This document shows, piece by piece, positions 33,039 to 42,896 of a stretch of DNA of 64,000 nt. The translations under genes and the position numbers were made by a program. Numbering within the stretch: position 1 is the first letter of the stretch; each line of letters begins with the position of its first letter. The DNA comes from JANQHS01 sp965227315. GTDB taxonomy: Bacteria; Bacteroidota; Bacteroidia; Cytophagales; CCMP332. A model generated the notes under the pieces. The model was not told where the DNA came from. It did no database searches and was given only the letters and a program-made list of their open reading frames with translations. The stretch spans positions 1,922,001 to 1,986,000 of the forward strand of contig OZ245737.1 in the NCBI GenBank assembly GCA_965227315.1, written 5' to 3'.

Positions 33039-36000
33039 TTTTTTGGCGCATCTAAGCGGAACCCCAATACCAGAATATCATCCAGCTGTTCTTTCCTTCC
33101 TTTCCAATCGTTGAATTTCTTTTCCAGAAGGGCTAATTGATCGAAGCCATTTTTTTCATGCATTGATTCGAAATCTCCTTTCAACTGCCGGATCATGTAT
33201 TTTTTTCCTCTTGGTCCCCCAAACTGATCCTGAAAACCATCCGAGAACAGGTAGATATAGGTGGGCTCGGATATTTTGAAGTCATGCCTTGTAAATTTTA
33301 CCTCGGTCTCATGTTGAAAGCCGCCGATCGGGAATTTGTCCCCTTTGATGCTCCTCAGTCCTCCTGATCTGTTGATCATGATCATGGGGTTCTTCGCTCC
33401 AGCGAATTGGACCGTACCATTTTTGTCATCAATAACGCAAAGAGCCATGTCCATGCCGTCACGGTTTTGTGAATCCTGCTGACTGAGCGATTCACGGACT
33501 CCATTGTTCAGCAATGTCAGGATGCGGTCTGCCTCTGTGGCCTCCTGTTCAAAGATCACCTGATGAAGGAGGGTGCTTCCCAGCATGCTCATGAATGCTC
33601 CCGGGACACCATGTCCGGTGCAGTCGACTGCCGCAATGATCTTGAGCCCATTGTTTTCACCATACCAGAAGAAATCCCCGCTTACGATATCCTTAGGCCG
33701 GAAGAAAATAAAGGAATCTTTCAGCGCTTTTGAGATCTCCGTCAATTGAGGAAGCATGGCTTCCTGGATGTATTTGGCATATTGAATACTATCGGTGATA
33801 TCCAGGTTTTTCTTTTCTATGATGGCGTTTTGTTCAGCGATGGATTCATTGGCTGCCTTAAGGTTTTCGGCAGTTGCCGTTATTTCCTCCTTTTGTTGTT
33901 CCAGCTCCGTGTTCTTTTGCTCGATCTGATCCTTTTGACTCCTGATTTCCCTCGTTCTCTCATTGACCACTTTTTCCAGCATTTTCTTTTGTCTCCTTAA
34001 TCTGATCGCTGAAATTCTGGCAGCGATGAAAAGCGAGAGCGCAAAAAAGACAAGGTAGCCAATATAGGCGGGGATGGTCCGGTACCATGGTGGGAGTACC
34101 TCAAAGGAAAGAGAGACAGATTTCCCTTTTGCCCCATAAACATTTCTGGATTCAACAAGTAGTTCGTATTCTCCTTCGGCAAGATTGAAATAGGTCTTGG
34201 AGTTATCATCCACCCAAGGCGTCCACTCGGCATCCTTGCCAACAAGTTTGTATCGATATGTGAGTTTCTCTGCGTCCTTAAAGAATACGGAAGTGAAGTC
34301 GAAAATGGCAGAATTAAGCCTATAGGGGATCGTTTGTTTCCCTTGGGGCGGTTTGGCCAAAGTTGAAGGAAGATCCAGTTTTTCTTTGAGGAAGCGAAGT
34401 TTTTGACCGGAGGAGAACTCATCGATTATCCTGGATTCGTTTTCTACATCCAATGGCAGCCAGTTGATCGTGGTCATGAAACCACCTCCGCTTTGAAAGC
34501 CTGTTTCCTTTGAAAGGTCATATCTGACTATCCCCTCCGGAGAGCTCAGCCAATAGATGCTATCCTCCTGATGAAGATTTCTCAGAAATACCTTATGGCT
34601 TTTTTTGATGCTGGCCAGGTTATCGACCACAAGCTCTCCATTCTGGTTGATGTAGGCCCTTTTCATCTCATATTCGGAGATCTCCTCATGTCCCGAATAG
34701 GCCCATAATCCACCGTCATCGTCTGTTGCGATATTGTTCAGCCGGCCTCCCGAGATGGTGATGGCGTTGTGCAATGCAGAGTCAAAAAAGAAATGATGAG
34801 ATTCCTGATCGAACTTGTAAAGACCCTCGGTGGTCCAGGCATACACGTCACATTCCCAGATCACCACCCTGGGAATGGTCAGGTTGGGCAAACCCTTGCT
34901 CGTATCATAATGTTGTATCCTGTACGCGGCGCTGTTAAAATCATGTGCCCCAATCTGATAGATGCCATGCCTTCGTGTCGAGAACCAGTGATTGGCATTG
35001 CAATCCTCAGTGTTTATTGTGATGTCTCCCACCATGCCTTCAAACCTATAGGCGGCTTCCCATTTTCCATTTTTGAATTTGAGTATCTGGTCACCGGCAA
35101 GCACATGTCCGGGATGGGCCTTCGAGGTTTCGAGGTTATAGGCAGATCTATCTGTTACCTGAATGGCCAGGTCATTTTTCCAATGGAAAATTCCGGATTC
35201 ATTCGAGACCAATAAGGTGGTCTGACCCTTATGGCGCACCTTTTCCATATCCCAACACAGACCCTCAAGCCCCCTGATCGGGAGGAAACTTCCATTCTGA
35301 AATTCATAGACACCCTGTCCCGTACCGGCAAGAAGTGTCTCCCCGAGCTTGTTTACCGCAAATACCTCCCCATTCAGGTTCTCGCTTTCACCCAGATAAG
35401 TTACGGGGTCGCTCAGGTCCATTCTCGATACTCCCGCATTGGTAGCAAGCCAAACCGATCCGTCCCTATCTTCATACAAAGACTTCACATTGTCGATCTC
35501 CAGTCCGGACTCAGCGTTCATAACCCTTTGTCTTTGTCCGTTGGGGCCAAGGAAAATCACTCCGTTGATGGTGGTATTGTAGAGATATTGACCGTTTGAA
35601 AGTCGAATTCCTCCGTAGAACTTGTTGTCCATGTTGTAGGAAATGAATTCTTCATCGAGGGCAGTGATCAGAAGGCTGTCTCGAAACGCCTGGTGTTTGA
35701 TCAGGAAAAAGCCCCCTTCTCTGGTTCCTGCGATCATGGCATCATCCTTCCATGGAAGCAGGGAATATATTCTCAGGTCTGCAAAAAAGGATCCGCCCTT
35801 TGGAAGGTGCAATGTGTCATGATCCATCAACAGCAGTCCAACACCATTTTCTTTGATCCAGTAAGTGTTGTTAACAAAGAAGGATTGATGGAACTGGCTC
35901 TCGGGCTTCCACATATCCATTTCTTGGCCATTCCAGCGGAAAACCTGGGTCCATGTTTGAAAATAGACACCGTCCGGTCTCAGGTAGCATTTCCATACAT

Positions 36001-36448
36001 CCCTGAATTCCCTTTCTTCCTCCGGGATATGTACCATGAGGGAAACATATTCCCTGTGGCCAAAGGAATCCATTTGAAAATACCCGATTTCACCCTGTGA
36101 TCCGGCATAGAGAACATCTTCAGAAGGATCATATGCCAAAGAACGCACGGTCGACATATTGGCCACGGGATAAAGGTTCCAATTGATCCCGTCAAAGGAT
36201 ACCAAACCCAGGGTATTTCCGAAGTACATCATCCCGGAAGAGTCCTGCACAATGGACCAATTCTGAGCTGCCGCTCCCATCTCTTCATAAGAATAGTGCT
36301 TCAGAAATGCCCTTCCCAATTGAGCATAGCCTGAGTTAGTAGAAAGCAATAGGAAAAAGAAGAGGAAAAGTCCTTTTGAGATAAAAGCGTTGATCGCTGG
36401 GTTGAGGCTCGTGGGTTTGGTTCTTTTCAAATCAAAATGAAACGGCAT
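33035..36448 (-). CDS. Propeller-sensor membrane receptor with SpoIIE-type PP2C phosphatase output
   Basis: 1137 residues. Signal/TM near 25-42; a two-component-regulator-type beta-propeller (about 45-680, repeats such as RDGSVWLATNAGVSR); a Y_Y_Y domain (LTYRYKLVGKDAEWTPW, about 725-785); one TM (about 789-812); a coiled coil of about 90 residues (QKDQIEQKNTELEQQKEEIT); and a SpoIIE phosphatase domain (about 905-1132) with VSGDFFWY, DCTGHGVPGAFMSMLG and a final DDILVLGF. The metal-binding Asp/Gly positions are kept. It senses an extracellular ligand, possibly a glycan, and dephosphorylates a STAS-like partner, perhaps the convergent gene product. Confidence 0.92.
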   Translation of the reverse strand: MPFHFDLKRTKPTSLNPAINAFISKGLFLFFFLLLSTNSGYAQLGRAFLKHYSYEEMGAAAQNWSIVQDSSGMMYFGNTLGLVSFDGINWNLYPVANMSTVRSLAYDPSEDVLYAGSQGEIGYFQMDSFGHREYVSLMVHIPEEEREFRDVWKCYLRPDGVYFQTWTQVFRWNGQEMDMWKPESQFHQSFFVNNTYWIKENGVGLLLMDHDTLHLPKGGSFFADLRIYSLLPWKDDAMIAGTREGGFFLIKHQAFRDSLLITALDEEFISYNMDNKFYGGIRLSNGQYLYNTTINGVIFLGPNGQRQRVMNAESGLEIDNVKSLYEDRDGSVWLATNAGVSRMDLSDPVTYLGESENLNGEVFAVNKLGETLLAGTGQGVYEFQNGSFLPIRGLEGLCWDMEKVRHKGQTTLLVSNESGIFHWKNDLAIQVTDRSAYNLETSKAHPGHVLAGDQILKFKNGKWEAAYRFEGMVGDITINTEDCNANHWFSTRRHGIYQIGAHDFNSAAYRIQHYDTSKGLPNLTIPRVVIWECDVYAWTTEGLYKFDQESHHFFFDSALHNAITISGGRLNNIATDDDGGLWAYSGHEEISEYEMKRAYINQNGELVVDNLASIKKSHKVFLRNLHQEDSIYWLSSPEGIVRYDLSKETGFQSGGGFMTTINWLPLDVENESRIIDEFSSGQKLRFLKEKLDLPSTLAKPPQGKQTIPYRLNSAIFDFTSVFFKDAEKLTYRYKLVGKDAEWTPWVDDNSKTYFNLAEGEYELLVESRNVYGAKGKSVSLSFEVLPPWYRTIPAYIGYLVFFALSLFIAARISAIRLRRQKKMLEKVVNERTREIRSQKDQIEQKNTELEQQKEEITATAENLKAANESIAEQNAIIEKKNLDITDSIQYAKYIQEAMLPQLTEISKALKDSFIFFRPKDIVSGDFFWYGENNGLKIIAAVDCTGHGVPGAFMSMLGSTLLHQVIFEQEATEADRILTLLNNGVRESLSQQDSQNRDGMDMALCVIDDKNGTVQFAGAKNPMIMINRSGGLRSIKGDKFPIGGFQHETEVKFTRHDFKISEPTYIYLFSDGFQDQFGGPRGKKYMIRQLKGDFESMHEKNGFDQLALLEKKFNDWKGRKEQLDDILVLGFRLDAPKN

Positions 36449-36570
36449 TAAAAATATCCAAAAATTGGCCCTTGGGCTAAAGGATGGAATTTTTTCTGGT
36501 TTTAAATAGAACCTGAAACAATGCTTGAATGATACCGTATTGTTAATTTGGAAGTTTAATCCTTAGAATT

Positions 36571-37689
36571 ATGAGAAAAATTTTCCTCTTACTGCTTATG
36601 GCATCCGTGATCTGGAGCTGTAGCGATAGCAGTTCCGGTGGTGGTTCGCCATCAGTGAACATCCCAGATCCAACTGTCGACCCAGGGGATGCCAATGCGG
36701 TATCCACCGAAATGGGAACATCAAATACTTCCTGGATAGCCAAAACCGGTGATCCTGATCCTCAAACCGGCACTTTGACCATCTCATCGGTTTCAAGTGG
36801 CGACACGGTCTTTTCTACCAACGGACTTTCAGTAGCCATACCATTGAATATTGATGCCGGTGACCCTGATGCCAGCCAGGTTTTGGTTCAGGTGGATGGT
36901 GCAAATGCTCATTATGAAGCTCCTGTTGATCCTGATGGGAGATTTGGACTATTTCCAAGAAGCGAGACTCCTGGACTATTCCCAGGTATCGAAGCGGCCA
37001 AGGGATCTGCCCTGGGCTCCGGTAACCCGCAGTCGGGCGAAAACCTGTTTATTTTCAAGATGCCTGCAACGATCAAACCCGGACAGTTTTGTATCACTTT
37101 CCAGATCACAAATGGTACCGATATCAGTAATCAGGTCACTGTTTGTATCGAGGTCATACAACGAGGAGGAACGGGTACCGGAAACCTGACATCTAAAACC
37201 TGGTTGCTCAACACCAGAAAGTGGTATGATTCGGATGACAACCTGATTCTTGAGGATACCTTGTTCCAGGAGGTCAATTTTTCAATTCCGACTCAGATCC
37301 CCTGCGGTAGTAATTTTGTCAATGTAACCGTTGATATCAGTACCAGGGTTGCTTCTACCATGAAGTTCAATATTGATGGAAGTTTTCTACAAAGGACCGG
37401 GGTGACGGCTCGGATTCCTGATTCAACCAGCCAATGCACGGTTTCTTATTTTGAAATAGATTCCACCTGGGTGTTGGAAGGTGGTTGGGGTTATGACAAC
37501 ACCAACAATCTGCTCGGGATTTCCATTAATGCCGGCTATAATTCTTCAGGCCAGCTTCAATCCCCGGATGCAATTGGCGGTGAGTTGATCACCAATACCG
37601 CAACATTATTGGAGTTGAAAGTCACCGATGATGATGAGTTATTTCATGGTGAATACTATGTGTTCAGTTTGATACCCGAAGGAAATTAA
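36571..37689 (+). CDS. Secreted lipoprotein of unknown function
   Basis: 372 residues with a clear lipobox (ASVIWSC, Cys about 17), a low-complexity Ser/Gly linker (SDSSSGGGSPS) and beta-rich domains. It has four scattered Cys in the C-terminal half (PCGSNF, SQCTVSYF) that could pair after export. No family is recognised; it looks like Bacteroidota surface lipoproteins carrying Ig-like folds. It is a single-gene unit closed by a strong terminator 8 bases after the stop. Confidence 0.78.
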   Translation: MRKIFLLLLMASVIWSCSDSSSGGGSPSVNIPDPTVDPGDANAVSTEMGTSNTSWIAKTGDPDPQTGTLTISSVSSGDTVFSTNGLSVAIPLNIDAGDPDASQVLVQVDGANAHYEAPVDPDGRFGLFPRSETPGLFPGIEAAKGSALGSGNPQSGENLFIFKMPATIKPGQFCITFQITNGTDISNQVTVCIEVIQRGGTGTGNLTSKTWLLNTRKWYDSDDNLILEDTLFQEVNFSIPTQIPCGSNFVNVTVDISTRVASTMKFNIDGSFLQRTGVTARIPDSTSQCTVSYFEIDSTWVLEGGWGYDNTNNLLGISINAGYNSSGQLQSPDAIGGELITNTATLLELKVTDDDELFHGEYYVFSLIPEGN

Positions 37690-37697
37690 AAGATCAA

Positions 37698-37720
37698 CCC
37701 CGCTTCGGCGGGGTTTTTTT
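37698..37720 (+). terminator. Rho-independent terminator
   Basis: A perfect CCCCGC-TTCG-GCGGGG hairpin with a UUCG-type tetraloop is followed by seven T. It ends the lipoprotein gene; the convergent mutS ends 18 bases further on. Confidence 0.93.
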
Positions 37721-37737
37721 ATGTCCGGATCCGGGGC

Positions 37738-40344
37738 CTAATTGCCTAGCAGCTTTTTTATCTCGTTGAGCTTTAAGAGCGCATCTACCGGCGAGATCAG
37801 ATTGATGTCCAGTTTTTTCAATAGTTCCTTGACCTTGAGATAGTTCGGATCATTTGCTTCGAAGGCACTCATCTGATATCCCTTGCTCTCCATTTTCTTG
37901 AGCTGCTTTTGTGCCGACTGCAGGGGTTTGTTATCCTCCATTTGCATCAACACCTCATGGGCCCTGAGTACAACCTCATTGGGGATACCGGCCATCTGAG
38001 CCACATGGATACCAAAGCTGTGTTCGCTCCCTCCCTCTTCAAGTTTTCTCAGGAAGAGAACCTTGTTTCCGACTTCTTTGACAGAAACATTAAAGTTCCT
38101 GACCCGCTCGAACTTTGCTGCAAGCTCATTAAGCTCATGGTAATGTGTGGCGAACAGGGTTTTGGGATGGACCTTCTTCCGGTTGTGCAAAAATTCTACG
38201 ATGGACCAGGCTATGGAAATGCCGTCAAAGGTACTTGTCCCCCTACCTATCTCATCCATGATCACCAATGACCTTTCACTGAGGTTATTGAGAATGCTGG
38301 CCGTCTCGCTCATTTCCACCATAAAGGTTGATTCGCCCTTGCTAAGGTTGTCCGATGCCCCCACCCTGGTAAAAACCTTATCGATGATGCCGACACGACA
38401 ACTCTTTGCAGGCACCATGGAGCCCATCTGAGCCATGATGACAATGAGTGCATTTTGTCTGAGGAATGCAGATTTACCGGCCATATTGGGACCGGTGATG
38501 ATGTGGATCTGACCCTCTTTTGGGTTCAGATCAAGATCATTTGGAATGTACTTTTCTCCCGGTGGCAACTGTTCCTCAATCACCGGATGCCTTCCATCTT
38601 TGATATCCAGGATAATACTCTCATCTACCTCAGGGAAGCAATAATTTTTAGAAGAACCTACCAGAGCAAGGGAAATAAGGCAATCCAACATTCCTATATT
38701 GATCGAAGAAGTTTGGATGGAAGAAACATAGGGCTGGCAATCTTCGATCAGCTCGTTGAAAAAGTTCTGTTCCAGTTCACGGATCTTCTCATCCGCATTG
38801 AGGATCTTTTCTTCAAAGCCCTTAAGCTCCTCGGTTATATATCGTTCGGCGTTGACCAGGGTTTGTTTCCTGATCCATTCGGACGGAACCTTTTCCCTAT
38901 GCGCATTTGATACCTCCAGGTAGTAACCAAAAACCTTGTTGTACGAGATCTTCAGTTTTGGAATACCGGTTCTTTCCGCTTCCCTCTCCCTAATTTTTTC
39001 GAGATGCTCCTTGCCGGAGTTGGCGATCTTCCTGAACTCATCGAGGTCTGCCGAGAACTCATCGCGAATAATTCCGCCGAGATTGGATTGCATTCCGGGT
39101 TGATCGATCAATGTTTCGTTGATCCTTTTCTGAAGCTCGGTGCAGGGGTTCAGATTTGATGAATAAGCTGACAATGAAGGATTATCGAGTTGAGGATATT
39201 CCCGGATGGCCTGAATGGACTCCAGGGCAACTGATATCGCCTTCATCTCCCTGGGATTGACACGTTTTGCGGCGACCTTGGATATCAGTCTGCTCAGATC
39301 CCCGCAGTTCTTGATCAGTCGACCTATGTTCTCTGCCAGTTCTTCATCATCAAAGAAGGCCTTAACGCCGTTCTGACGCAATTGGATCTCTTGAAGATTT
39401 TTCGACGGCATTGCGAGCCATCTTCTCAGCAGTCTCCCGCCCATCGGCGAAACGCTATGATCCAAAATCCGGATCAGCGGAGTTCCATCAGCCTGGCGGG
39501 TATTGAGCAGTTCAAGATTTTCAATGGTGAACTGATCCATCCAGACATAATCCTGATCATCGATTCTGGAGATCCTGTTGATATGCTCAATGTGCCTATG
39601 CTCCGTTTCTTCCAGATAGTGCAGAACCGCACCTGCGGCTCCGATGCCGGGGCCAAAGTCCTCAACGCCAAATCCCTTCAGATTTTTGGACGAAAATTGT
39701 CTTGTCAGCTTTTCGTATCCAAAATCCCTCGTAAACACCCAATCCTCCAGATAAAAAAGGTTATGATTTGCTCCAAAGACTTTTTGAAACTCAAGCTCTT
39801 CCTTCTTTTGGATCAACACCTCAGAGGGATCAAATGCCTTAAGGTTTTTGGCTATGGAATCCTTGGGGCCTTCCGAGGCGAAAAACTCTCCCGTAGAAAT
39901 ATCAAGGAAGGAAATGCCCCAGGTCTCCTGTGATCTGTTGATAGCGGCCAGGTAATTATTGCTGGAGGCCTCAAGAACTTCGTCATTGTAACTGAGGCCC
40001 GGTGTCACTAACTCGGTTATTCCTCTTTTGACGACTCCCTTTGCCTGCTTCGGATCTTCAAGTTGATCACAGATGGCTACGCGGAATCCTGCCCGGACCA
40101 ACTTCGGCAGATACGCTTCAAGTGCATGATGGGGAAACCCGGCCAGGTCTACCTCTGAAGCGGACCCATTGGACCTCTTGGTCAGAACGATTCCAAGCGC
40201 CTTACTGGCTCTTTTGGCGTCTTCATCAAAGGTTTCGTAGAAATCTCCTACCCTGAAAAGCAAAATAGCTCCCGGATGCTTTGCCTTGATCGCATAATAT
40301 TGCTTCATCAAGGGGGTTTGCGTATTTGCTTTTTTTGAGGCCAT
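37738..40344 (-). CDS. mutS: DNA mismatch repair protein MutS
   Basis: 868 residues from the ATG at 40344 (MASKKANTQTPLMKQYYAIK). The frame is open to 40509, but that extension would run across the divergent methylase start and lacks family similarity. Mismatch-binding domain with RVGDFYETFDEDA (the Phe-x-Glu wedge region), the core and clamp, then the ATPase with Walker A ITGPNMAGKSAFLRQ, Walker B LVIMDEIGRGTSTFDG and the FATHYHELNELA signature. Length is typical. It recognises mismatches and recruits MutL. It is divergent from a SpoU methylase across 73 bases. Confidence 0.97.
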   Translation of the reverse strand: MASKKANTQTPLMKQYYAIKAKHPGAILLFRVGDFYETFDEDAKRASKALGIVLTKRSNGSASEVDLAGFPHHALEAYLPKLVRAGFRVAICDQLEDPKQAKGVVKRGITELVTPGLSYNDEVLEASSNNYLAAINRSQETWGISFLDISTGEFFASEGPKDSIAKNLKAFDPSEVLIQKKEELEFQKVFGANHNLFYLEDWVFTRDFGYEKLTRQFSSKNLKGFGVEDFGPGIGAAGAVLHYLEETEHRHIEHINRISRIDDQDYVWMDQFTIENLELLNTRQADGTPLIRILDHSVSPMGGRLLRRWLAMPSKNLQEIQLRQNGVKAFFDDEELAENIGRLIKNCGDLSRLISKVAAKRVNPREMKAISVALESIQAIREYPQLDNPSLSAYSSNLNPCTELQKRINETLIDQPGMQSNLGGIIRDEFSADLDEFRKIANSGKEHLEKIREREAERTGIPKLKISYNKVFGYYLEVSNAHREKVPSEWIRKQTLVNAERYITEELKGFEEKILNADEKIRELEQNFFNELIEDCQPYVSSIQTSSINIGMLDCLISLALVGSSKNYCFPEVDESIILDIKDGRHPVIEEQLPPGEKYIPNDLDLNPKEGQIHIITGPNMAGKSAFLRQNALIVIMAQMGSMVPAKSCRVGIIDKVFTRVGASDNLSKGESTFMVEMSETASILNNLSERSLVIMDEIGRGTSTFDGISIAWSIVEFLHNRKKVHPKTLFATHYHELNELAAKFERVRNFNVSVKEVGNKVLFLRKLEEGGSEHSFGIHVAQMAGIPNEVVLRAHEVLMQMEDNKPLQSAQKQLKKMESKGYQMSAFEANDPNYLKVKELLKKLDINLISPVDALLKLNEIKKLLGN

Positions 40345-40417
40345 CGCGAAATAGGAGTAAAACAAAGATGTCCATTTTGCCAGCGTTTCCCAATCCTGTA
40401 AATTGAACTTTTTCCAC

Positions 40418-40963
40418 ATGAAGAAAAAAACAATGGACGAGCTGGGGCGACTGAGTCCCAGCGCTTTCAGGGAATCCGAAAAGCTTCCGGTTTCAATTGC
40501 ATTGGACAATGTTCGAAGCGCCTACAATGTCGGATCCTGTTTTAGAACGGGTGATGCGTTTAGGATCAATTCGATACTACTGGGAGGTTTTACCGCCGTC
40601 CCTCCGCATCGGGAAATTCAAAAAACCGCCTTGGGCTCAACCGAATCAGTGGATTGGCAGCACCATCAGAACCTTGCCGATGAATTGGAGAAAATCAGGA
40701 GTGACGAAACCCAGGTTGTAGCTGTGGAGCAGGTGAAAGGATCGCTCGGTCTGGATCGGTTCATTCCCGAACAAGGGACGGATTATGTTTTTGTGTTTGG
40801 GAATGAAGCTTTCGGGGTCCAGGACGAGGTATTGGAGGTTTGCGATCGTTGCATTGAAATACCCCAATTCGGTTATAAGCATTCCTTGAACATTGCGGTG
40901 AGCGTGGGCATAATTCTCTGGGATTTCTTCTCAAAAACAAGATCATGGCTGGAACTCAAATGA
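40418..40963 (+). CDS. SpoU/TrmH-family RNA 2'-O-methyltransferase
   Basis: 181 residues from the ATG at 40418 (MKKKTMDELGRLS); a TTG at 40403 would add five residues. SPOUT knot motifs are present: LDNVRSAYNVGSCFRTGDAF (motif 1), VFVFGNEAFGVQDEVLEVCD (motif 2) and IEIPQFGYKHSLNIAVSVGI (motif 3). It is the short form without an N-terminal substrate-binding domain, as in TrmL/TrmH-like enzymes of Bacteroidota. The target RNA is not evident. Confidence 0.92.
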   Translation: MKKKTMDELGRLSPSAFRESEKLPVSIALDNVRSAYNVGSCFRTGDAFRINSILLGGFTAVPPHREIQKTALGSTESVDWQHHQNLADELEKIRSDETQVVAVEQVKGSLGLDRFIPEQGTDYVFVFGNEAFGVQDEVLEVCDRCIEIPQFGYKHSLNIAVSVGIILWDFFSKTRSWLELK

Positions 40964-41044
40964 GCTTTCCGTCCTGAGAGGTTTGAAGAAGAGCGAATTC
41001 CTTGTTTTTTTGGGCCTTCAATCAAGAGAACCAACCCCAAATTC

Positions 41045-41428
41045 ATGAACAAACAGATCAATGATGTCAAAGATTTTCACGATGCCTTCAGCATTCCTGT
41101 TGAGGATAGTCCTGTTATTCCATCAAAGGAAAGATGTGCTCTTCGTTATAGCCTGATCCGGGAGGAGCTCGAGGAATTCAAGCAGGCTTTTGAGGCAGGA
41201 GATCTGGTTGAAGTCGCCGATGCCCTGACAGATCTTCAATACGTGGTTTTTGGATCTGTACTTGAATTCGGTCTTCATCACAAGTTTGCCGAGCTATTTG
41301 CCGAGGTTCAAAGGAGTAATATGAGTAAGCTGGACAAGGACGGGCAGCCTATCTATAGAGAGGATGGAAAGGTTTTAAAAAGCGATCTTTTTACGCCTCC
41401 GGACCTGAAAACCATCATTGAATCATGA
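41045..41428 (+). CDS. MazG/PRA-PH superfamily NTP pyrophosphohydrolase-like protein
   Basis: 127 residues. The helical core has the metal-binding EExxE (LIREELEEFKQAFEAG) and ExxD (EVADALTDLQYVVFG) pairs of all-alpha NTP pyrophosphatases. It is shorter than MazG and has a single domain, as in phage-type and Bacteroidota homologues. It may clear non-canonical or excess nucleotides. It overlaps the following M28 peptidase gene by 4 bases (ATGA). Confidence 0.85.
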   Translation: MNKQINDVKDFHDAFSIPVEDSPVIPSKERCALRYSLIREELEEFKQAFEAGDLVEVADALTDLQYVVFGSVLEFGLHHKFAELFAEVQRSNMSKLDKDGQPIYREDGKVLKSDLFTPPDLKTIIES

Positions 41429-42834
41429 GGCTTGTCTTTTTTCTTGTTCTGTTGGGCATGTTTTCCTGTCAGCCGCCAAAAGAACAGGTGAAAGAAGCAT
41501 TCAGCTTTGATGTGGATTCTGAAGAGCCAAACATCAAATCCATCTTTGATGAAGTTCTTAGCAATGGGGAGGCATACGAAAATCTGAGATATCTCTGTAA
41601 GGAGATTGGTCCCAGGCTTTCCGGTTCTCCGCAGGCGGAAATGGCAGTGGAATTTACAGCTGACCTCATGAGAAATTATGGCTTCGATACGGTCTATCTC
41701 CAGGAAGTTATGGTCCCAAAGTGGGTTAGGCGCAAACCTGCAGTAGCCTATGCGATGGTCCAAGGAGAAAAGGTTCCCTTGAATCTTTGTGCGCTGGGAA
41801 ATTCGGTGAGTACCAACGGCATGATCCGGGCACAGGTGATCGAAGTTCAATCCTTTGAGGAGCTCGAAGCTTTGGGAAAGGAAAAGATCAAAGGAAAGAT
41901 TGTCTTCTACAACAAACCTATGGATCCCACATTTATCAGGACCGGAAAGGCATATGGTTCTGCCGGTTTTCAAAGATGGTCGGGGCCTTCAGAAGCGGCG
42001 AAATATGGTGCTGTGGCATCTATCAATCGAAGTTTAGGCTCGGCGATTGATGATTTCCCTCATACCGGTAGTACAGGCTACAAGCTGAACCTTCCTAAAA
42101 TTCCCGGCTCCGCGATCAGTACCAGGGACGCCAATAAGCTGAGTGAGCTTCTCAGGAATGACCCGGAACTGGAGATCGGTCTTGAAATGGATTGCGGAAT
42201 GGAAGGCGAGGTGCTTTCGCATAATGTCATCGGGGAGATCCGGGGAATTGAAGATCCCGAGAAGATCATCGCTGTTGGGGGACATTTGGATTCCTGGGAC
42301 CTCGGAGAAGGTGCCAGCGACGATGGAACCGGTTGCATGCAGGCGATCGAAGTACTCAGGATTTTCAAAGCACTTGATATCCGTCCGAAAAACACGATCA
42401 GGGCTGTTATGTTCATGAACGAAGAAAACGGGCTAAGAGGTGGGAAAAAATATGCTGAGATAGCTGCCGAGAAGGGCGAGGTGCATGTTGCCGCTCTGGA
42501 GAGTGACGGTGGCGGGTTTACCCCTTACGGTTTTGGCTATACCTTGCCCGATACCACTATGGAGGAGATGATCCTTTCCTGGAAGCCTCTTTTTGAAAGA
42601 AGAGAAATGCATGTGTTGAGAAGAGGCGGAGGAGGGGCGGATATAGGGCCGCTGAGAAATCAGGACGTTCCTCTCTTTGGATTGTATGTAGACTCTCAAA
42701 GGTATTTTTACTACCATCATACAGCCGATGATACATTTGAAAAGGTCAATGACAGGGAACTGCACCTTGGTGCAGGGGCTCTGGCTTCCCTGATCTACTT
42801 GATCGATAAATATGGCTTAAAAACCTCAACCTGA
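41425..42834 (+). CDS. M28-family zinc aminopeptidase lipoprotein
   Basis: 469 residues with a lipobox (LLGMFSC, Cys about 14). A PA domain insert lies about residues 120-250. The co-catalytic zinc motifs are VGGHLDSWD, GASDDGTG, MNEENGLRGG and LESDGGG, with a final His in YYHHTADDTFEKV. These match M28 peptidases of the PSMA/aminopeptidase Q type. It is likely anchored in the envelope and removes N-terminal residues or dipeptides. It is coupled to the MazG-like gene. Confidence 0.93.
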   Translation: MRLVFFLVLLGMFSCQPPKEQVKEAFSFDVDSEEPNIKSIFDEVLSNGEAYENLRYLCKEIGPRLSGSPQAEMAVEFTADLMRNYGFDTVYLQEVMVPKWVRRKPAVAYAMVQGEKVPLNLCALGNSVSTNGMIRAQVIEVQSFEELEALGKEKIKGKIVFYNKPMDPTFIRTGKAYGSAGFQRWSGPSEAAKYGAVASINRSLGSAIDDFPHTGSTGYKLNLPKIPGSAISTRDANKLSELLRNDPELEIGLEMDCGMEGEVLSHNVIGEIRGIEDPEKIIAVGGHLDSWDLGEGASDDGTGCMQAIEVLRIFKALDIRPKNTIRAVMFMNEENGLRGGKKYAEIAAEKGEVHVAALESDGGGFTPYGFGYTLPDTTMEEMILSWKPLFERREMHVLRRGGGGADIGPLRNQDVPLFGLYVDSQRYFYYHHTADDTFEKVNDRELHLGAGALASLIYLIDKYGLKTST

Positions 42835-42896
42835 TTACATTCCAATCCGTTTGTGTATTAAAGTGTGCGACCAACACGCATCTATCTGCCAGCAGT

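Noticed and set aside
37738..40509. Longer MutS with 55 extra N-terminal residues
   Set aside because: The extension runs antisense to the methylase start and lacks MutS similarity; the start at 40344 fits the family.
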